Shown here: positions 32,659-44,050 of the stretch, piece by piece
How positions within the stretch are numbered: the stretch's first letter is position 1
Layout of the letters: each line of letters begins with the position of its first letter
NCBI GenBank assembly: GCA_024760905.1
Contig: CM045737.1
Coordinates: 14,062,226-14,126,225 of the forward strand
Direction of reading: 5' to 3'
Source of the DNA: Plotosus lineatus
Taxonomy: Eukaryota > Chordata > Actinopteri > Siluriformes > Plotosidae
Length of the DNA stretch: 64,000 nt
The notes under the pieces: model-generated
Seen by the model: only the letters and a program-made list of their open reading frames with translations
What the model was told of the DNA's origin: nothing
The model's database searches: none
Position numbers and translations under genes: made by a program

Positions 32659-33703
32659 CAGGTCCTTCTCAAAAAATTAGCATATTGTGATAAAGTTCGT
32701 TATGTTCTGTAATGTACTGATAAAAATTAAACTTTCATATATTTTAGATTCATTGCACACCAACTGAACTATTTCAGGTCTTTTATTGTTTTAATACTGA
32801 TGATTTTGGCATACAGCTCATGAAAACCCAAAATTCCTATCTCAAAAAATTAGCATATCATGTTCAGGTAGTCTAAACGAGCTATTAACCTAATCATCTG
32901 AATCAACCAATTAACTCTAAACACCTGCAAAAGATTCCTGAGGCTTTTAAAAACTCCCAGCCTGGTTCATTACTCAAAAGCGCAATCATGGGTAAGACTG
33001 CCGACCTGACTGCTGTCCAGAAGGACATCACTGACACCCTCAAGCAAGAGGGTAAGACACAGAAAGAAATCTCTGAGCGAATAGGCTGTTCCCAGAGTGC
33101 TGTATCAAGGCACCTCAGTGGGACGTCTGTGGGAAGGAAAAAGTGTGGCAGAAAACGCTGCACAACCAGAAGAGGTGACCGGACCCTGAGGAAGATCGTG
33201 GAGAAGGGCCGATTCCAGACCTTGGGGGACCTGTGGAAGCAGTGGACTGGGCTACAGGCGCCGCATTCCCCAGGTCAAGCCACTTTTGAAGCAGAAACAG
33301 CGGCAGAAGCGCCTGACCTGGTCTACAGAGAAGCAACACTGGACTGTTGCTCAGTGGTCCAAAGTACTTTTTTCAGATGAAAGAAAATTTTGCATGTCAT
33401 TCGGAAATCAAGGTGCCAGAGTCTGGAGGAAGACTGGGGAGAAGGAAATGCCAAAATGCCTGAAGTCCAGTGTCAAGTACCCACAGTCAGTGATGGTCTG
33501 GGGTGCCATGTCAGCTGCTGGTGCTGGTCCACTGTGTTTTATCAAGGGCAGGGTCAATGCAGCTCGCTATCAGGAGATTTTGGAGCACTTCATGCTTCCA
33601 TCTGCTGAAAAGCTTGATGGAGATGAAGATTTCATTTTTCAGCACGACCTGGCACCTGCTCACAGTGCCAAAGCCACTGGGAAATGGTTTACTGACCATG
33701 GTA
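32659..33703 (+). mobile_element. Tc1-like transposon, right end lost
   Basis: Left end CAGGTCCTTCTCAAAAAATT after a TA (32657-32658), with a second copy of the motif TCAAAAAATTAGCATAT near 32843 forming the direct repeat inside the terminal region. The transposase follows. The element stops at 33703, where Tigger-B-type sequence begins. Confidence 0.9.
32988..33702 (+). pseudogene. Tc1-like transposase pseudogene
   Basis: From MGKTADLTAVQKD, residues 1-50 form the paired-type helix-turn-helix (EISERIGCSQSAVSRHLSG), followed by a basic linker. A deletion and frameshift near 33246 removes about 17 residues. The second frame gives RIPQVKPLLKQKQRQKR, then the catalytic domain with the first Asp (VLFSDERKF), VMVWGAMSAAG and the second Asp (FQHDLAPAHSA). 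The frame stops at FTDHG, before the third acidic residue of the DDE triad. Confidence 0.9.
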
Positions 33704-34377
33704 GAAGACGACACACATACATAAATGCACGCACGCAGATTGTCATGCACACAGCTGCAACAATGTAACTAGTTTTGATGGGAGATTTTGTTTTGTTTTT
33801 TTGTTTTGTGTTGGTTTAGGGTTTTTTGTTTGTTTGTTTTATTTTTTATATAATTGGCCGTGTTTTTTGTGGCATTTTCCTTAACATTTTACCTTAAATT
33901 TCTTATTTTTAAATTCGATGAATATTTTTTAAATTTTTTTTAAAACCGCGATGCAATGGAGCCACATGAATCAAATTAAAAAATAAAAAATTAAGGAAGA
34001 ATAGAGGAAAAGTGAACGAAAATGCCACAAAAACAAGGCCAATTATGCAAAATAAAAAAAAAGAAAACCCAAACAAACAAAAATAACCCAACCCTCCCAA
34101 CAAAACTACTTACATTTTTATGTTAGATGAGTATCTGAGTACGTGCATGCGCATCTGTGTGTGCACGTGCGCTCGTCTGTATTTGTGTGTATTTATATTT
34201 TATTTACATCTTATGCATTGTTTTTGAATGTAAGCATTTATAGTGTTGAATATGTATGTATTGATATTATATATACATGTACGTATATGTCAGTCAGGGG
34301 GTCGATCCTACTTTGTGGAATTTGGCAGTTGCGGGGGATCTTGGTCCCAATTAACCACGAAAAGTGAGGGATCCCTA
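33704..34377. mobile_element. Two Tigger-B copies in inverted arrangement
   Basis: 33704-33970 is a plus-strand 3' half (GTAACTAGTTTTGATGGGAG to GCGATGCAATGGAGCCAC). 33971-34377 is a minus-strand copy read back to its 5' end (complement CAGGGATCCCTCACTTTTCG near 34377). Together they form a long imperfect palindrome centred near 33970. Confidence 0.78.
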
Positions 34378-34409
34378 TATACAAACATACATATATACAG
34401 TGGTATATT

Positions 34410-34410
34410 A

Positions 34411-34490
<80 letters not shown>
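34410..34490. repeat. (TA)n microsatellite
   Basis: About 40 TA units between two inverted Tigger-B termini (34351-34386 and 34501-34536). Confidence 0.97.
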
Positions 34491-34502
<12 letters not shown>

Positions 34503-34532
34503 TTGCATACAGGGATCCCTCACTTTTCATGG

Positions 34533-34575
<43 letters not shown>
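34503..34575 (+). mobile_element. Tigger-B 5' tip followed by (TA)n
   Basis: TACAGGGATCCCTCACTTTT then CATGGTTAA is the Tigger-B left end. It is lost after about 28 bp into another (TA)n run (34537-34575). Confidence 0.75.
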
Positions 34576-34580
<5 letters not shown>

Positions 34581-34585
34581 GTGTG

Positions 34586-35092
34586 CTATGGATGTATACA
34601 CAGGTGTGGAAAAAGCACTGTGGATAAATTATAATCGTGGAAGCATGTAGATGTGCATGGATGATATGGATGGTACAATATGGTATCTTGCGGATGGTGT
34701 AGAGTGGATTGGAAGAGAAGGTTCAGAAGGGGACTGAGTTCATAGGGTGACAGCGGTGGGGAGAAGCTGTTCCTAAACCTGCTGGTTTTTGTCTGAAGGC
34801 TTCTGAAGCGCCTTCTGAAGGGGAAGAGGTGAAAGAGTCTGTTGGCAGGATGAAAGGCTTCCCTAAAAATGCTGCACATCCTGTGAAGACATCTCTTCTT
34901 ATGGCCAACCTCAATAGCAGGAAGTGGAGTCCCTGTGAGGTGTTGGATGGTTTTCACCACCCTCTGTTGTGTCTTGTGGTATGCGACAGAACAATTCCCA
35001 TACCAGATTGTAGCGCAGGTCAGGATGCTTTCTGTAGGGCAGTGATAGAAGTTACCCAGGATGTCAGCAGGCAAGTGCTTCAGTGTCCTCAA
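34586..35092 (-). pseudogene. L2-like LINE RT C-terminal fragment
   Basis: 168 codons containing RTLKHLPADILGNFYHCPTE, SILTCATIWYGN, QQRVVKTIQHLTG, KKRCLHRM and FRSLQTKTSRFRNSF, the conserved end of CR1/L2-type RT proteins. It has no catalytic residues. Confidence 0.85.
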
Positions 35093-35133
35093 GAAGAACA
35101 GGAGCTGATGGGCCTTCTTAATCAGGCTGTAGC

Positions 35134-36162
35134 CAGGGCACGAAATTAAGAAAAATTTCCACTGGACATGGGGCAGGCAGAAGAAGAAAAATCTGCAGGA
35201 CTTGTATTATAAATGAATAACAAACATACATGTACTGTAAACCAATTCTCTATCACATACAACTCTTTTTTATTATGCTGCTGATCAACTTAAAAATTCA
35301 GTGAACAAAGAATAACAATGCAAACAAAAATATGTAAGCAAGAACTAGATTGAGTCTCTAGAGCTCGAGTCATATTATGCTCTCAAAACTTAACATAGAA
35401 ATCAATAACCTCAAGTAATTATCAAAGTTGTCTCGAGATAGCATTCTACATAATCAAATTATTTCTGTTTAGTTAATCAAAGTATTAGTACCACATAGTG
35501 AGCTCGAAATAACATCAAAGTAGTGTGTTAACTCAAACCTTCAACATGTGCGTATAGTCATTGGTCCTACCTGAAAAGTCCTCCTTGGACATTGTTTCTT
35601 TTCATAATCTTTATAATCTCTGATATTCGTGCTGCTTGGTCCAGCGTCACTTTGGTCAGTTTTTTTTTTTTTTTTTTTTTTTTACAAGCCAGTTAACTTT
35701 GTCTACTTTGACATTGTTAGTTACAGTTAAATTGTTATTATTATACTCGCAAATTATACGCAAACCTGGAAGTTAGTGGCATGTGATTCAAATTTAGCCA
35801 ATGGCTGAGAGCTTTTGTTTCTCCCTCCTGCTGATTGGTTGCAGATGATGTGTACACCTCTTTTTTTTTTCTCCTTCACACACATGTCATCACCGTGATT
35901 GCTTGATTGTGAATTCATGTTTTTTTTAGTGTGTTTTCAATGATTATTTAAGCCCTATGATGCCACTCAAATGCCCTGCATCTTCTCTAGCTTCTGGTAA
36001 GGCGCTTTCATTGAAGTGTCATATCTTAGGCGACGGCGGATGGTTCATTTTACTGAAAAGACCTTCTGCCTGACACGGGGGTCTGTATTGGGTTGGATTT
36101 TTCTAGACTTCCCACAAAAAATACTGGTAAATACTGGTGGACCGGTGCTAATTTTGCAATCT
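35134..36162. mobile_element. hAT-like insertion in the L2-like LINE
   Basis: Left end CAGGGCACGAAATTAAG, then TTTCCACTGGAC. Right end, complemented, AGATTGCAAAATTAGC, then GGTCCACCAGTATTT. The flanks are GCTGTAGC (35126-35133) and GCAGTAGC (36163-36170), 7 of 8 identical. The interior (poly(T) near 35661-35682) has no recognisable transposase. Confidence 0.65.
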
Positions 36163-36654
36163 GCAGTAGCTTTTGGTTGACCAGGACAGGTTCTCTGAGA
36201 TGTGGGTATCCAGGAATTTGAAGCTGGAGACACATTTGACAGCAATGCCATTAATATGGATAGGGTAATGAGTGTACCCCTTTTCCTTCCTGAAATCCAC
36301 AAAGAGCTCTTTTTTTCTTCTGGTGTTCAAGAGCAGGTTGTTGTCGGCACACCATGCAGCTAGTTGCTTTACCTCTGCCCTGTAGTCAGACTCATCGTTG
36401 TCAGTGATGAGTCCAATCACCGTGGTGTCATCTGCAACCTTTATGATAGAGTTGAATCCATGCATAGGCCTACAGTCATGTGTGAAGAGAGAGTAGAGAA
36501 ATGGGCTCAGCACACAGCCCTGAGGTGTGCCAGTGTTGAATATGATGGTGGAGGAACAGTTGTGGCCTGACTTGACATACTGGGGTCTGTTTGTTAGAAA
36601 GTCCATGATCCAGTTGCAGAGGTAGGTGTTGATTCCAAAGTCCTCAGGTTTCAT
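36148..36654 (-). pseudogene. L2-like LINE RT catalytic fragment
   Basis: Contains DFGINTYLCNWIMDFLTNRP, TGTPQGCVLSPFLYSLFTHD (motif B) and IIKVADDTTVIGLI, where Val replaces the usual Phe of FADD. It then continues through EVKQLAAWC and FKFLDTHISENLSWS. Motif A (TDFSSAF) is recognisable just upstream in another frame near 36690. The last few codons run into the hAT insertion. Confidence 0.88.
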
Positions 36655-37559
36655 GGTTAATGTGGAGGGAATGCTGAGCTGAAGTCAGTAGACAGCATTT
36701 TTGCATACATGTTCTTGTTCTCCAGGTATGAGTAAACATAGTTCAGCGCTGTGGATACAGCATCCTCTGTATTCCTGTTGCGTTGGTATGCAAATTAATA
36801 CGGGTCTAGTGTGGGAGGCAGACTTTGCTTGAGGTGTGCCAAGACTAGTCGCTCAAAGGACTTCATCACAATGGCTTTCTTAAAGCATGCTGGTACTGTT
36901 GCTTGGGTAAGAGACAGGTTGAATATGTCTGTGACAGGCTCTGAGCACACGACCAGCAATTCCGTCAGGGCCAGTAGCCTTATGTGTGTTGATTCGGCTC
37001 AGTGCATACGGCCTTGTCCTTGTTGTTCTTGTCAAAATGAGCATGGAGCTCATTCAACTCATTGAGAAAAGACACATCCATTGCAGTTGGTGTGGAGTTG
37101 CTGTGCTTGTGGTTGGTGATGGCCTGAATGCCCTCCCATTTGTGTCGGCGGTGTATCATCTTGAAAAGATGATGTATCAAACTGAACTGAATGAAGTTTC
37201 ACCTACGCAAAAAGGTCTTTTGAGGAGAAGCATTCGGCTGTTATACTATCAGTAATAGAGTGGTCAATGTAGTCACTGAATCTCAGCCCATCTGAGCTGT
37301 TGTGGAAGCATCTTGTGGTGTGGTTGTGGTGAAATTTCTTCATCTTACATCTACAAAATGGCATCTATAATAAACAGTTCTGCAAGACTGCAATAGAATG
37401 CAAAATGAGGTATTTAACTAAAAGCAGAGTTTGAAGGAGAAAATGATAATTTCAAGTAAAAAATATATTTTTAACCACTTGATTTTTTGAGTATATTTCA
37501 CATTTATTTTTCAACTAATTTGATGATGTAAGTTTGTGGTTTCTTGAAAAATGCATTTA

Positions 37560-38053
37560 CAGGGATCCCTCACTTTCCACGGTCAATTGGGACCGAGATC
37601 CCCCGCGCCCGCAAAATTCCGCGAAGTAAGAGCAAACCCCGCTGACTGACATATACACACATGTACATGTGTATATAATATTAATAAATACATATTCAAT
37701 AAATGCTTATAATAACAATTAAACATTCAAAAATAATGCATAAGAGGTAAATAAAATATAAATTCACACACATACAGACGCTTGCGCGCATGCACACAGC
37801 TGCGCGTGCACTCACTCAAGATATGCACCGCACATAAAAATGTAAATGCTTTTGATGTTTTTTGTTTCTGTTTGTTTGGGGTTTTTTTTTTGCATAATTG
37901 GTCTGGTTTTGTGGCCTTTTCCTTAACTTTTCCCCCTATTCTTCCTTAACTTCTTTATTTTTTAATTTGATGAATATAAAAATAAATAAATAAATGAACT
38001 CGCGATGCACTGAAGCCGCATGAATTGAAACGCGAAGTAGCGAGGAATCCCTG
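37560..38053 (+). mobile_element. Tigger-B, complete non-autonomous copy
   Basis: 494 bp from CAGGGATCCCTCACTTTCC to GCGAGGAATCCCTG, flanked by TA (37558-37559, 38054-38055). The right 40 bp (CATGAATTGAAACGCGAAG) continues the terminal motif. No coding sequence. Confidence 0.9.
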
Positions 38054-38078
38054 TATTTTTTTCTGGGTGACCCATAAC

Positions 38079-38291
38079 TTATGAATGTAATTGTATATAT
38101 TGACATTTAATGTATTTGGCAAACACTCTTATGCAGAGCGACTTACAATTAACATTATTTATATACACCACTGAGCAATTGAGGGTTAAGGGCCTTGCTC
38201 AAGGACCCAACAGTGGTGATAGTGGGGATTTTGAAATGCTGACCTCTAGATTAACAATCCATTACCTTCTCTGCCAAGCCACCACTACCCA
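38079..38291 (-). mobile_element. SINE-D, minus strand
   Basis: On the minus strand the head (GTGGTGGCTTGGCAG, then GTCAGCATTTCAAAATCCCC as B box) is followed by CTTGAGCAAGGCCCTTAACC, CTCAATTGCTCAG and AAGTCGCTCTGCATAAGAG. These are hallmarks of a very common teleost SINE. Confidence 0.85.
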
Positions 38292-38299
38292 TTATATGT

Positions 38300-39787
38300 A
38301 TGAGTATATATAGCACTGTGTCTATTTACTCATTGAGGGAATAACTGAACTAGTTTTATTCAAATACATAATTATAGCAGTTTTGCTTGAGATTTGAACA
38401 CCATATGCAACACTCATACAATACCCAAACCCTTCACTACCAAGCCTCTGCAAATGCACATTGTACATACGTGGATTGATATGAGTTTTTCTGTCTGCAA
38501 AACATAATCATACCACACCCTTGATAATTGGTCCTTTTAATGTCCATTTTCTTTGTCTTTCATGTCATGCATATTTTGAGATTCTTTTATTTTCATGATT
38601 TCATGCTTGTTGCAATTTCTATTTATTTTGCAACTGTCACCAGAGTGTTTAAATTGTTGTGTCCCCTGAATCTGGTGTTCACACTGAAAATATTTGTCTG
38701 GCCCCTGAGGAGTTTAATCATGACAGAAATTTTAAGCAATAATGGAGGCATCAATTACCCGTACCTGCGAGTTTTACACTAGAGACACATGTGATGCTTG
38801 GTATTGTATCTGTAATCAGAGTGGCCACACCAACACTGAGATCTAATGAGTCCATCCATCAGTCTTGCCTGCGATTTAAGACTCCAACCTGCATTCACCT
38901 GAATGGCACTAAATTTTTCATATTCACTTCAGTTTTCACAACAGATTTTGTTGTGTTGATGTGCCTGTGACTTGAAGACAAAATCAAAACATTTTTTAAT
39001 TTCTTGAGAACAAGACCAGTAATGGTGATGTTGCCAGAGCGACTGGATGACACCTTATTATGTATGAAGACAGCCAGTAAAGACAGCCAGTCTTGTGTGA
39101 GTAATCAGATTTGCTTGTTTTTATTTGAGGACGCAATGGTTGGTTGGGGGAATAGAATGTGAAGCAATGTCTTTCATAATTATTTTCTGGTAAATCAAGT
39201 GTCAATGCTTCTTAACATGCTGACTCTCAGAACCCTTCAGTTTTTCACGAAGCAATGAGGACATTATTTATCCTCACCAAAGACTCCGGGATGAAAATAG
39301 ACCTGCACCTTGAGGAAGCACATAGAGCTTTTTTGAAATGGTTTCCATAACAATTAGACTGAGAAGAACTGACTCCTCCCGTGTCATTCTGTCAGAGTGA
39401 TTATATTTAAGACACAGAGCAGAGGAGGAGAGAAGGTAATGGTGCGCTATAAATACTCTTGCAAAGAAATGGCATTGGCAGGTCTCCCAGCATTCATCCA
39501 CTGGCCTGGTTGATTTAGCTTAGCATGGAACAGATGTTGGCAGCAGTTCTCACGAATAGGGGTATCATTTTTACCACTCAGAGTGGAAAATAGAATGGGT
39601 GGAGTGATCCGTGATGGAGGGGCATCCTTTTGTTTTGGGTCCCAGATACCTAAAAGATTCACAATTTCTTTCATGGCCTTTTAAATAATCATTCTGATTC
39701 TTAAAACACAGAGTTCAAATTTAACACTGAAAGGAAAAGTGAATTCTCAAGGTTGAGGATCTGCTTTATTTGGTCTTCTTATTTATC
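38300..39787. other. Unassigned 1.5-kb interval
   Basis: No repeat family, inverted ends or coding motif is recognised. It may be single-copy. Confidence 0.45.
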
Positions 39788-39907
39788 ATGCATTCATTTT
39801 CTTAACTGCTTAATCCTAATTAGGGTCGCGAGATGGCCGGCACCCATATTAGTTGACTCTGGGCGAGGGTAGACTACACCCTAGAAATCTCACCAGACCA
39901 TTGCAGA
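39788..39907 (-). mobile_element. SINE-A tail fragment, minus strand
   Basis: Complement of the SINE 3' half: CATTTTCTTAACTGC, TTAATCCTAATTAGGGTCGC, GACTCTGGGCGAGGG and CTCACCAGACCATTGCAG. Confidence 0.85.
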
Positions 39908-40233
39908 TGTCTTATTTATTATCATTCTACTTTCTGAAATTTTAAAAATAGCACAATATAAATGTGAGTTGCCGCCTGGATTTACAATCCTAATTCTAAA
40001 AGGTTGGATGCTGTATAAAAAAAAGCAGAATGCAACGTTTTATGAAAAATGTAAAATCGAAAAGTTATTTTGAATTTGATGGCAGAAAGACGTATCAGAA
40101 AAAAAATACGATGAAACAAATGACTTAAAAAGTAAGTGGAAGTAAAAAGAATCAAATTGAGGAGTATTTTTCCACTAGTTTGGCTAATTGGCAACAGGTC
40201 TGTGATATGACTGTATAAATAAATTATCATTCT

Positions 40234-40393
40234 TGGGGGCAGCCGTAGTCTAGTGGTTGGAGAAGCGACTTCTGATTTAATTCCCGAACCAGCAGGAAAA
40301 ATGTGTGGTGATGGGAAAATGAGCCGCATCTTCTCTTCCTCCACATTCATGGCTGAAGTGTGTAAGGTGCTCTCCGGGTGCCTCAGAGGGTGT

Positions 40394-40460
<67 letters not shown>

Positions 40461-40545
40461 TGTGCACTTTGGATGGGTTAAATGCAGAGGAAATAATTTC
40501 CCTTGTGGAATTAATACAGTGTAGCAAAATCCAATAATAATAATA
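40234..40545 (+). mobile_element. SINE-E with internal (GT)n
   Basis: tRNA-like head GGGGCAGCCGTAGTCTAGTG (A box) with a worn B box (TTAATTCCCGAACC), then GGAAAAATGTGTGGTG, a GT tract at 40390-40460, and the typical end CTTTGGATGGGTTAAATGC, CCTTGTGGAATTAATACAG, followed by (AAT)n. A common teleost SINE with an internal deletion. Confidence 0.87.
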
Positions 40546-40559
40546 ATAATAATAATTTT

Positions 40560-41500
40560 TAATGTTAAGTTTTTAGGCTTTTTGTCGTTTATGCAGACGG
40601 TCTATTCACCTTTAAGACATCTTTTGGTGTTTTACACCGATGTTCGTTTCTGACAGATTCTTTCGCGGCTGATTCTGCCGATATTTGAAGCGCAATGCCT
40701 TTTGCAGAATCTGCATACCCAAGAAGATGCCTCAATGCTCTCTGTTGATGTTTTCCTTTCCTCAGATGCATTTCTCCACCAGGTGTTTGGTCTGAGTGCT
40801 GTCAAGTTCAGTGACCCCTTCAATCACAGCTGTCCTCCACAACGCTGTCCTCTGCTGTTTCTTTCCAGTTGTTGATGTTTACTTCACATTTGGACAGACT
40901 GGACTTGCATACATCTTTATGCCTCAGTTTTGGACTTCCTCGCTGTCTTTTTCCCTGTGCCAGTTCACCATAGAGCAGTTTGTTTGGAATTAGACTGTCT
41001 TCCATTTGTCTAACCATCTCAGCTTTCTTCTGCAAAGAATTGCTCTCATACTTTGGAGACTTGCTGTACGTAGCACTTCAATGTTGGTGATCTTATCATT
41101 CCTAGTTATGCCTAGAATCATATGAAGGCATCTGTAATGGAAAGTGTTGAGGGTGCTTTTCCTGTTTGCTGTAGAGGATCCATGTTTCAGACCCATAGAG
41201 CAGTGAGCTAAGAACATGTGCCTTGATTTTTGTCTTTTGTTTCGGTTTCTTATTAACCCCCCGCTCGTTTTGCTAGCTTGCCAAAAGTCGTTGCGGCCTT
41301 TCCAATTCTCACTCTGATCTCATTTTCAAAGGACAGGGTGATGGTAGACCCCAGGTAGCAAAATCTGTCTACGGTCTCAAATTCGTTGTTGTCAAGCTTG
41401 ATGTGTCCCTCCTTTGTGACGTTGTGGTCCTCACTCTGATAGAGAGGCGGTTGTGTTGCATGAAGCGGTAACATCAAGAAGGTTCTCACTCAAAGTCATT
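40560..41500 (-). mobile_element. Non-LTR retrotransposon, RT C-terminal part
   Basis: The minus strand encodes VDRFCYLGSTITL, IRVRIGKAATTFGKLAKR, then GLKHGS.TANRKSTLNTFHY, MILGITRNDKITNIEVLRTA, RKLRWL, NKLLYGELAQGKRQRG and LRHKDVCKSSL. This YLGST...YGEL.QGKR ending is typical of a group of animal non-LTR elements different from the RTE-LINE and L2-like copies. Three frames are used, so it is dead. The exact clade is uncertain. Confidence 0.75.
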
Positions 41501-42210
41501 TCTCTTCATCTCCTGGACAACTACCTGGACGTGGAGACGCAACTGCACTGTTGACAAGTCTCTCCCTGAGGCACATTGCTCAATACCCATGTGCGAGCTC
41601 GTTCCTCTAGCTATGACCATCTAGCTTTTAGCCCGCAATTAGCTTTTAGCCCACAGTTAGCTTTTTTTGTTTGTTTTCTTCATTGCAGTAATGATAATCT
41701 CCTCTTTTCACCCTCTTGTTGCCTTCTTGTGGTTGTGATTGTAAAACTAAACATGTGGAATTACATTCGTTATTATTATGACGAACAGAATTATATAATA
41801 ATAATTTCACTCCCTGGACCTGGAGACTTAACTACAGTGTTGACAAGCCTCTCCCTGCAGCAAGTTGCTCAAGCTCCCATGCACGAGCTTCCTCAAGATG
41901 TGGACATCTAGCTTTTAGCCCGCAATTAGCTTTTTTGTTTGTTTGTTTTCTCTATTGCAGTAATAATAATCTCCGGTACTCCAGTCCCTCACAAGTTTCT
42001 CCTTCACTCCAAACTTTCTGCTGCATATTTCACTACTTGCAACTTGTAAACTGCAGAATTGGATTCTGTATTTGGGCCATTTCTTCAGTGATGGATGAGC
42101 AGGTACTAGCACCCAAGCCTAGAGTGCACTCTTGTGGTTGTGAGTGTAAAAATAACAAATGTTAAATTATGTCTTATTATTATGACAGACAGAATTATAT
42201 GGAATAATGT
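41500..42210 (+). repeat. Diverged tandem duplication, two units
   Basis: Unit 1 (about 41515-41805) and unit 2 (about 41815-42210) share in the same order: TGTTGACAAG.CTCTCCCTG, ATCTAGCTTTTAGCCCGCAA, TAGCTTTTTTTGTTTG, TGCAGTAATAATAATCTCC, CTTGTGGTTGTGA, TTATTATTATGAC and CAGAATTATAT. Unit 2 has an extra 90 bp near 41985-42095. The nature of the unit is unknown. Confidence 0.75.
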
Positions 42211-42302
42211 CAACATTTCACATATAAGTCGCTCTGGAGTATAAGTCACACCTTCAGCCAAAGTATGTAAAAAGTGTGACTTATAGTCCAGAAAATATGG
42301 TA
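42205..42302. mobile_element. Short MITE-like repeat (TATAAGTCGC)
   Basis: CATATAAGTCGCTCTGGAGT, GTATAAGTCACACC and AAGTGTGACTTATAGTCC form inverted motifs of a common fish miniature element. No target duplication was found. Confidence 0.55.
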
Positions 42303-42364
42303 GGCCTTTTTTTGCAATAAATACTGATATTAGACTTGTTTCCTTTTGGGGATGATGTACACAG

Positions 42365-42720
42365 AACGAGGAGGCATGATGTTGCACTGCTTAGCATGTC
42401 CACCTTACAGCAAGAAGACCTGGGTTTGATTTCTGAGCTTGGGCGTATCTGTGTCATTTTTGTGTGGCATTTGTATCTTCTCCCTGAGCTTGTTTGGGTT
42501 TCATCCAAGGACACTGGTTTTCTCCTAAATTCCAAAAATAAGCACAATAGGCTAATTGGCTATGCTAAATTGCCCCAAGGTGTGAGACTACATGACATGC
42601 AACTACATGACAAGCTGTCTAGGCTGTATTCTGCCCTTGCTCAGAGTTGACCGAAACTGGTGCCAGGCTCCCCACAACTTTAATCAAGATTAAGTGGCTT
42701 AGAAAATGAATGCACTAATG
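42365..42720 (+). mobile_element. SINE-B, plus strand
   Basis: Head with CACTGCTTAGCATGTCC and a B box (CCTGGGTTTGATTTC), then TTCTCCCTGAGC, GGCTAATTGGC and a full tail (CAAGATTAAGTGGC, AGAAAATGAATGC). Confidence 0.82.
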
Positions 42721-43240
42721 AACACAAAAAGTTTTGCCCTTTTTCTCAGTCCGTTTTAAAAAAGATTTATCCCAAAAACGATGGCTGTGTTTTGGGGTCA
42801 TGCTTACATATGGATTCTTCTTTGCATGATAGAGTGTTAATCTGCATTTATAGATGGCAAGAAATACTGACTCATGCCTGTTTTTGAATGTAGTGCTGCC
42901 TGAGGGCTCGAAGATTACAGGCATCCAGTATTGATTTTCAGTCTTGCAAAGAGGCAAGAACCTTTGACTGGATCATTAACAGTCTAATAAACATATGTTT
43001 TAGCTGACAGGGAATATATCTTGTACTATTTCAGTGGGTACCTTTTCATTTCTTAAACAGCAATGTCAGAAAATGAATCATGTGATAGTGGGAAAGATTT
43101 CAACTTGTTTAAATTAATCATTGGCCTGTATCATGCAAATAAAACAACTAAAAACCAATAAATATAAAAATAATTTAAAAAAATCTTAACTCACCAGAGA
43201 CGTACCTATCATATTTAGCAGCTACTGTACAGGTCTTTGG
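42721..43240. other. Unassigned interval
   Basis: AT-rich. No gene or repeat family is recognised. Confidence 0.45.
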
Positions 43241-43244
43241 GGTC

Positions 43245-43340
43245 AAGTGGCTTCAGGTGGTCAGCTCAAAGATCAACAACATTATAGGGCAATAAATGTG
43301 GATTTCTTTCTGGGATAAATAAAGTATGTATGTATGTATG

Positions 43341-43410
<70 letters not shown>
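43245..43410 (+). mobile_element. Retroelement 3' tail with (GTAT)n(CTAT)n
   Basis: CTTTCTGGGATAAATAAAG followed by four GTAT units and about 20 CTAT units. This is a typical 3' end of a fish SINE or LINE, and the body is not recognised. Confidence 0.65.
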
Positions 43411-44050
43411 AACTGAAGTTAACTGATGAGCTGAGAGCACTAAACATCCAGGAAATATTGAACAATTAATTAAATATTTCCCTGATGGCACAGTTGAATA
43501 CAAATTATGAATGAGTTGTTCAGGGAGCCTAACCGTAATCGTACTGAAAGTCTTTGGGATGTGCTAGAGCAGGGCTGTCCAAACTACGGCCCGCGAGCCA
43601 ACTGCGGCCTGGGGTCAATTTTAATTGGTCTGCAAGAAATTTTATAAATAGAATAGAATATGGCCCGCACTTCAACTTTTGCCTGAGTGTCTTGCACTTC
43701 TGAGTTTTAACACCAGGGGGAGATACTGTTGATAGAGGCAGTTGTTATGCAAATGCAGCCGTGAGGGGGGGGCACAAACCAGTGTCTCTCCCTCATGCCG
43801 GTCCCAAGCCCCGATAAATGCAGAGGGTTGCGTCAGGAAGGGCATCCGGCGTAAAACAAATGCCAAATAAACTATGCGAATTACAAGATAAAATGACATA
43901 CCGGATCGGTCGAGGCCCGGGTTAACAACGACCGCCATCAGTGCCGTCAACCAACAGGGTGCTGATGGAAATTGGACTACTGTTGGTCGAAGACATCGAA
44001 GAAGGAGAGGCGGGAGGCGTGTCCATTGCCAGAGAGAGAAGAGGAAAGGC

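Larger units (their letters stand above)
34640..37350 (-). mobile_element. L2-like LINE, RT and 3' end, split by a hAT element
   Basis: The minus strand carries a decayed linker (37350-36660), RT (36654-36171) and the RT C-terminal part (35125-34640). The hAT at 35134-36162 separates the two. Removing it joins WSTKSY to SLIKKAHQLLFFL, the normal order in this LINE type. Frameshifts lie in the linker. The 3' end is near 34640. Confidence 0.85.
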
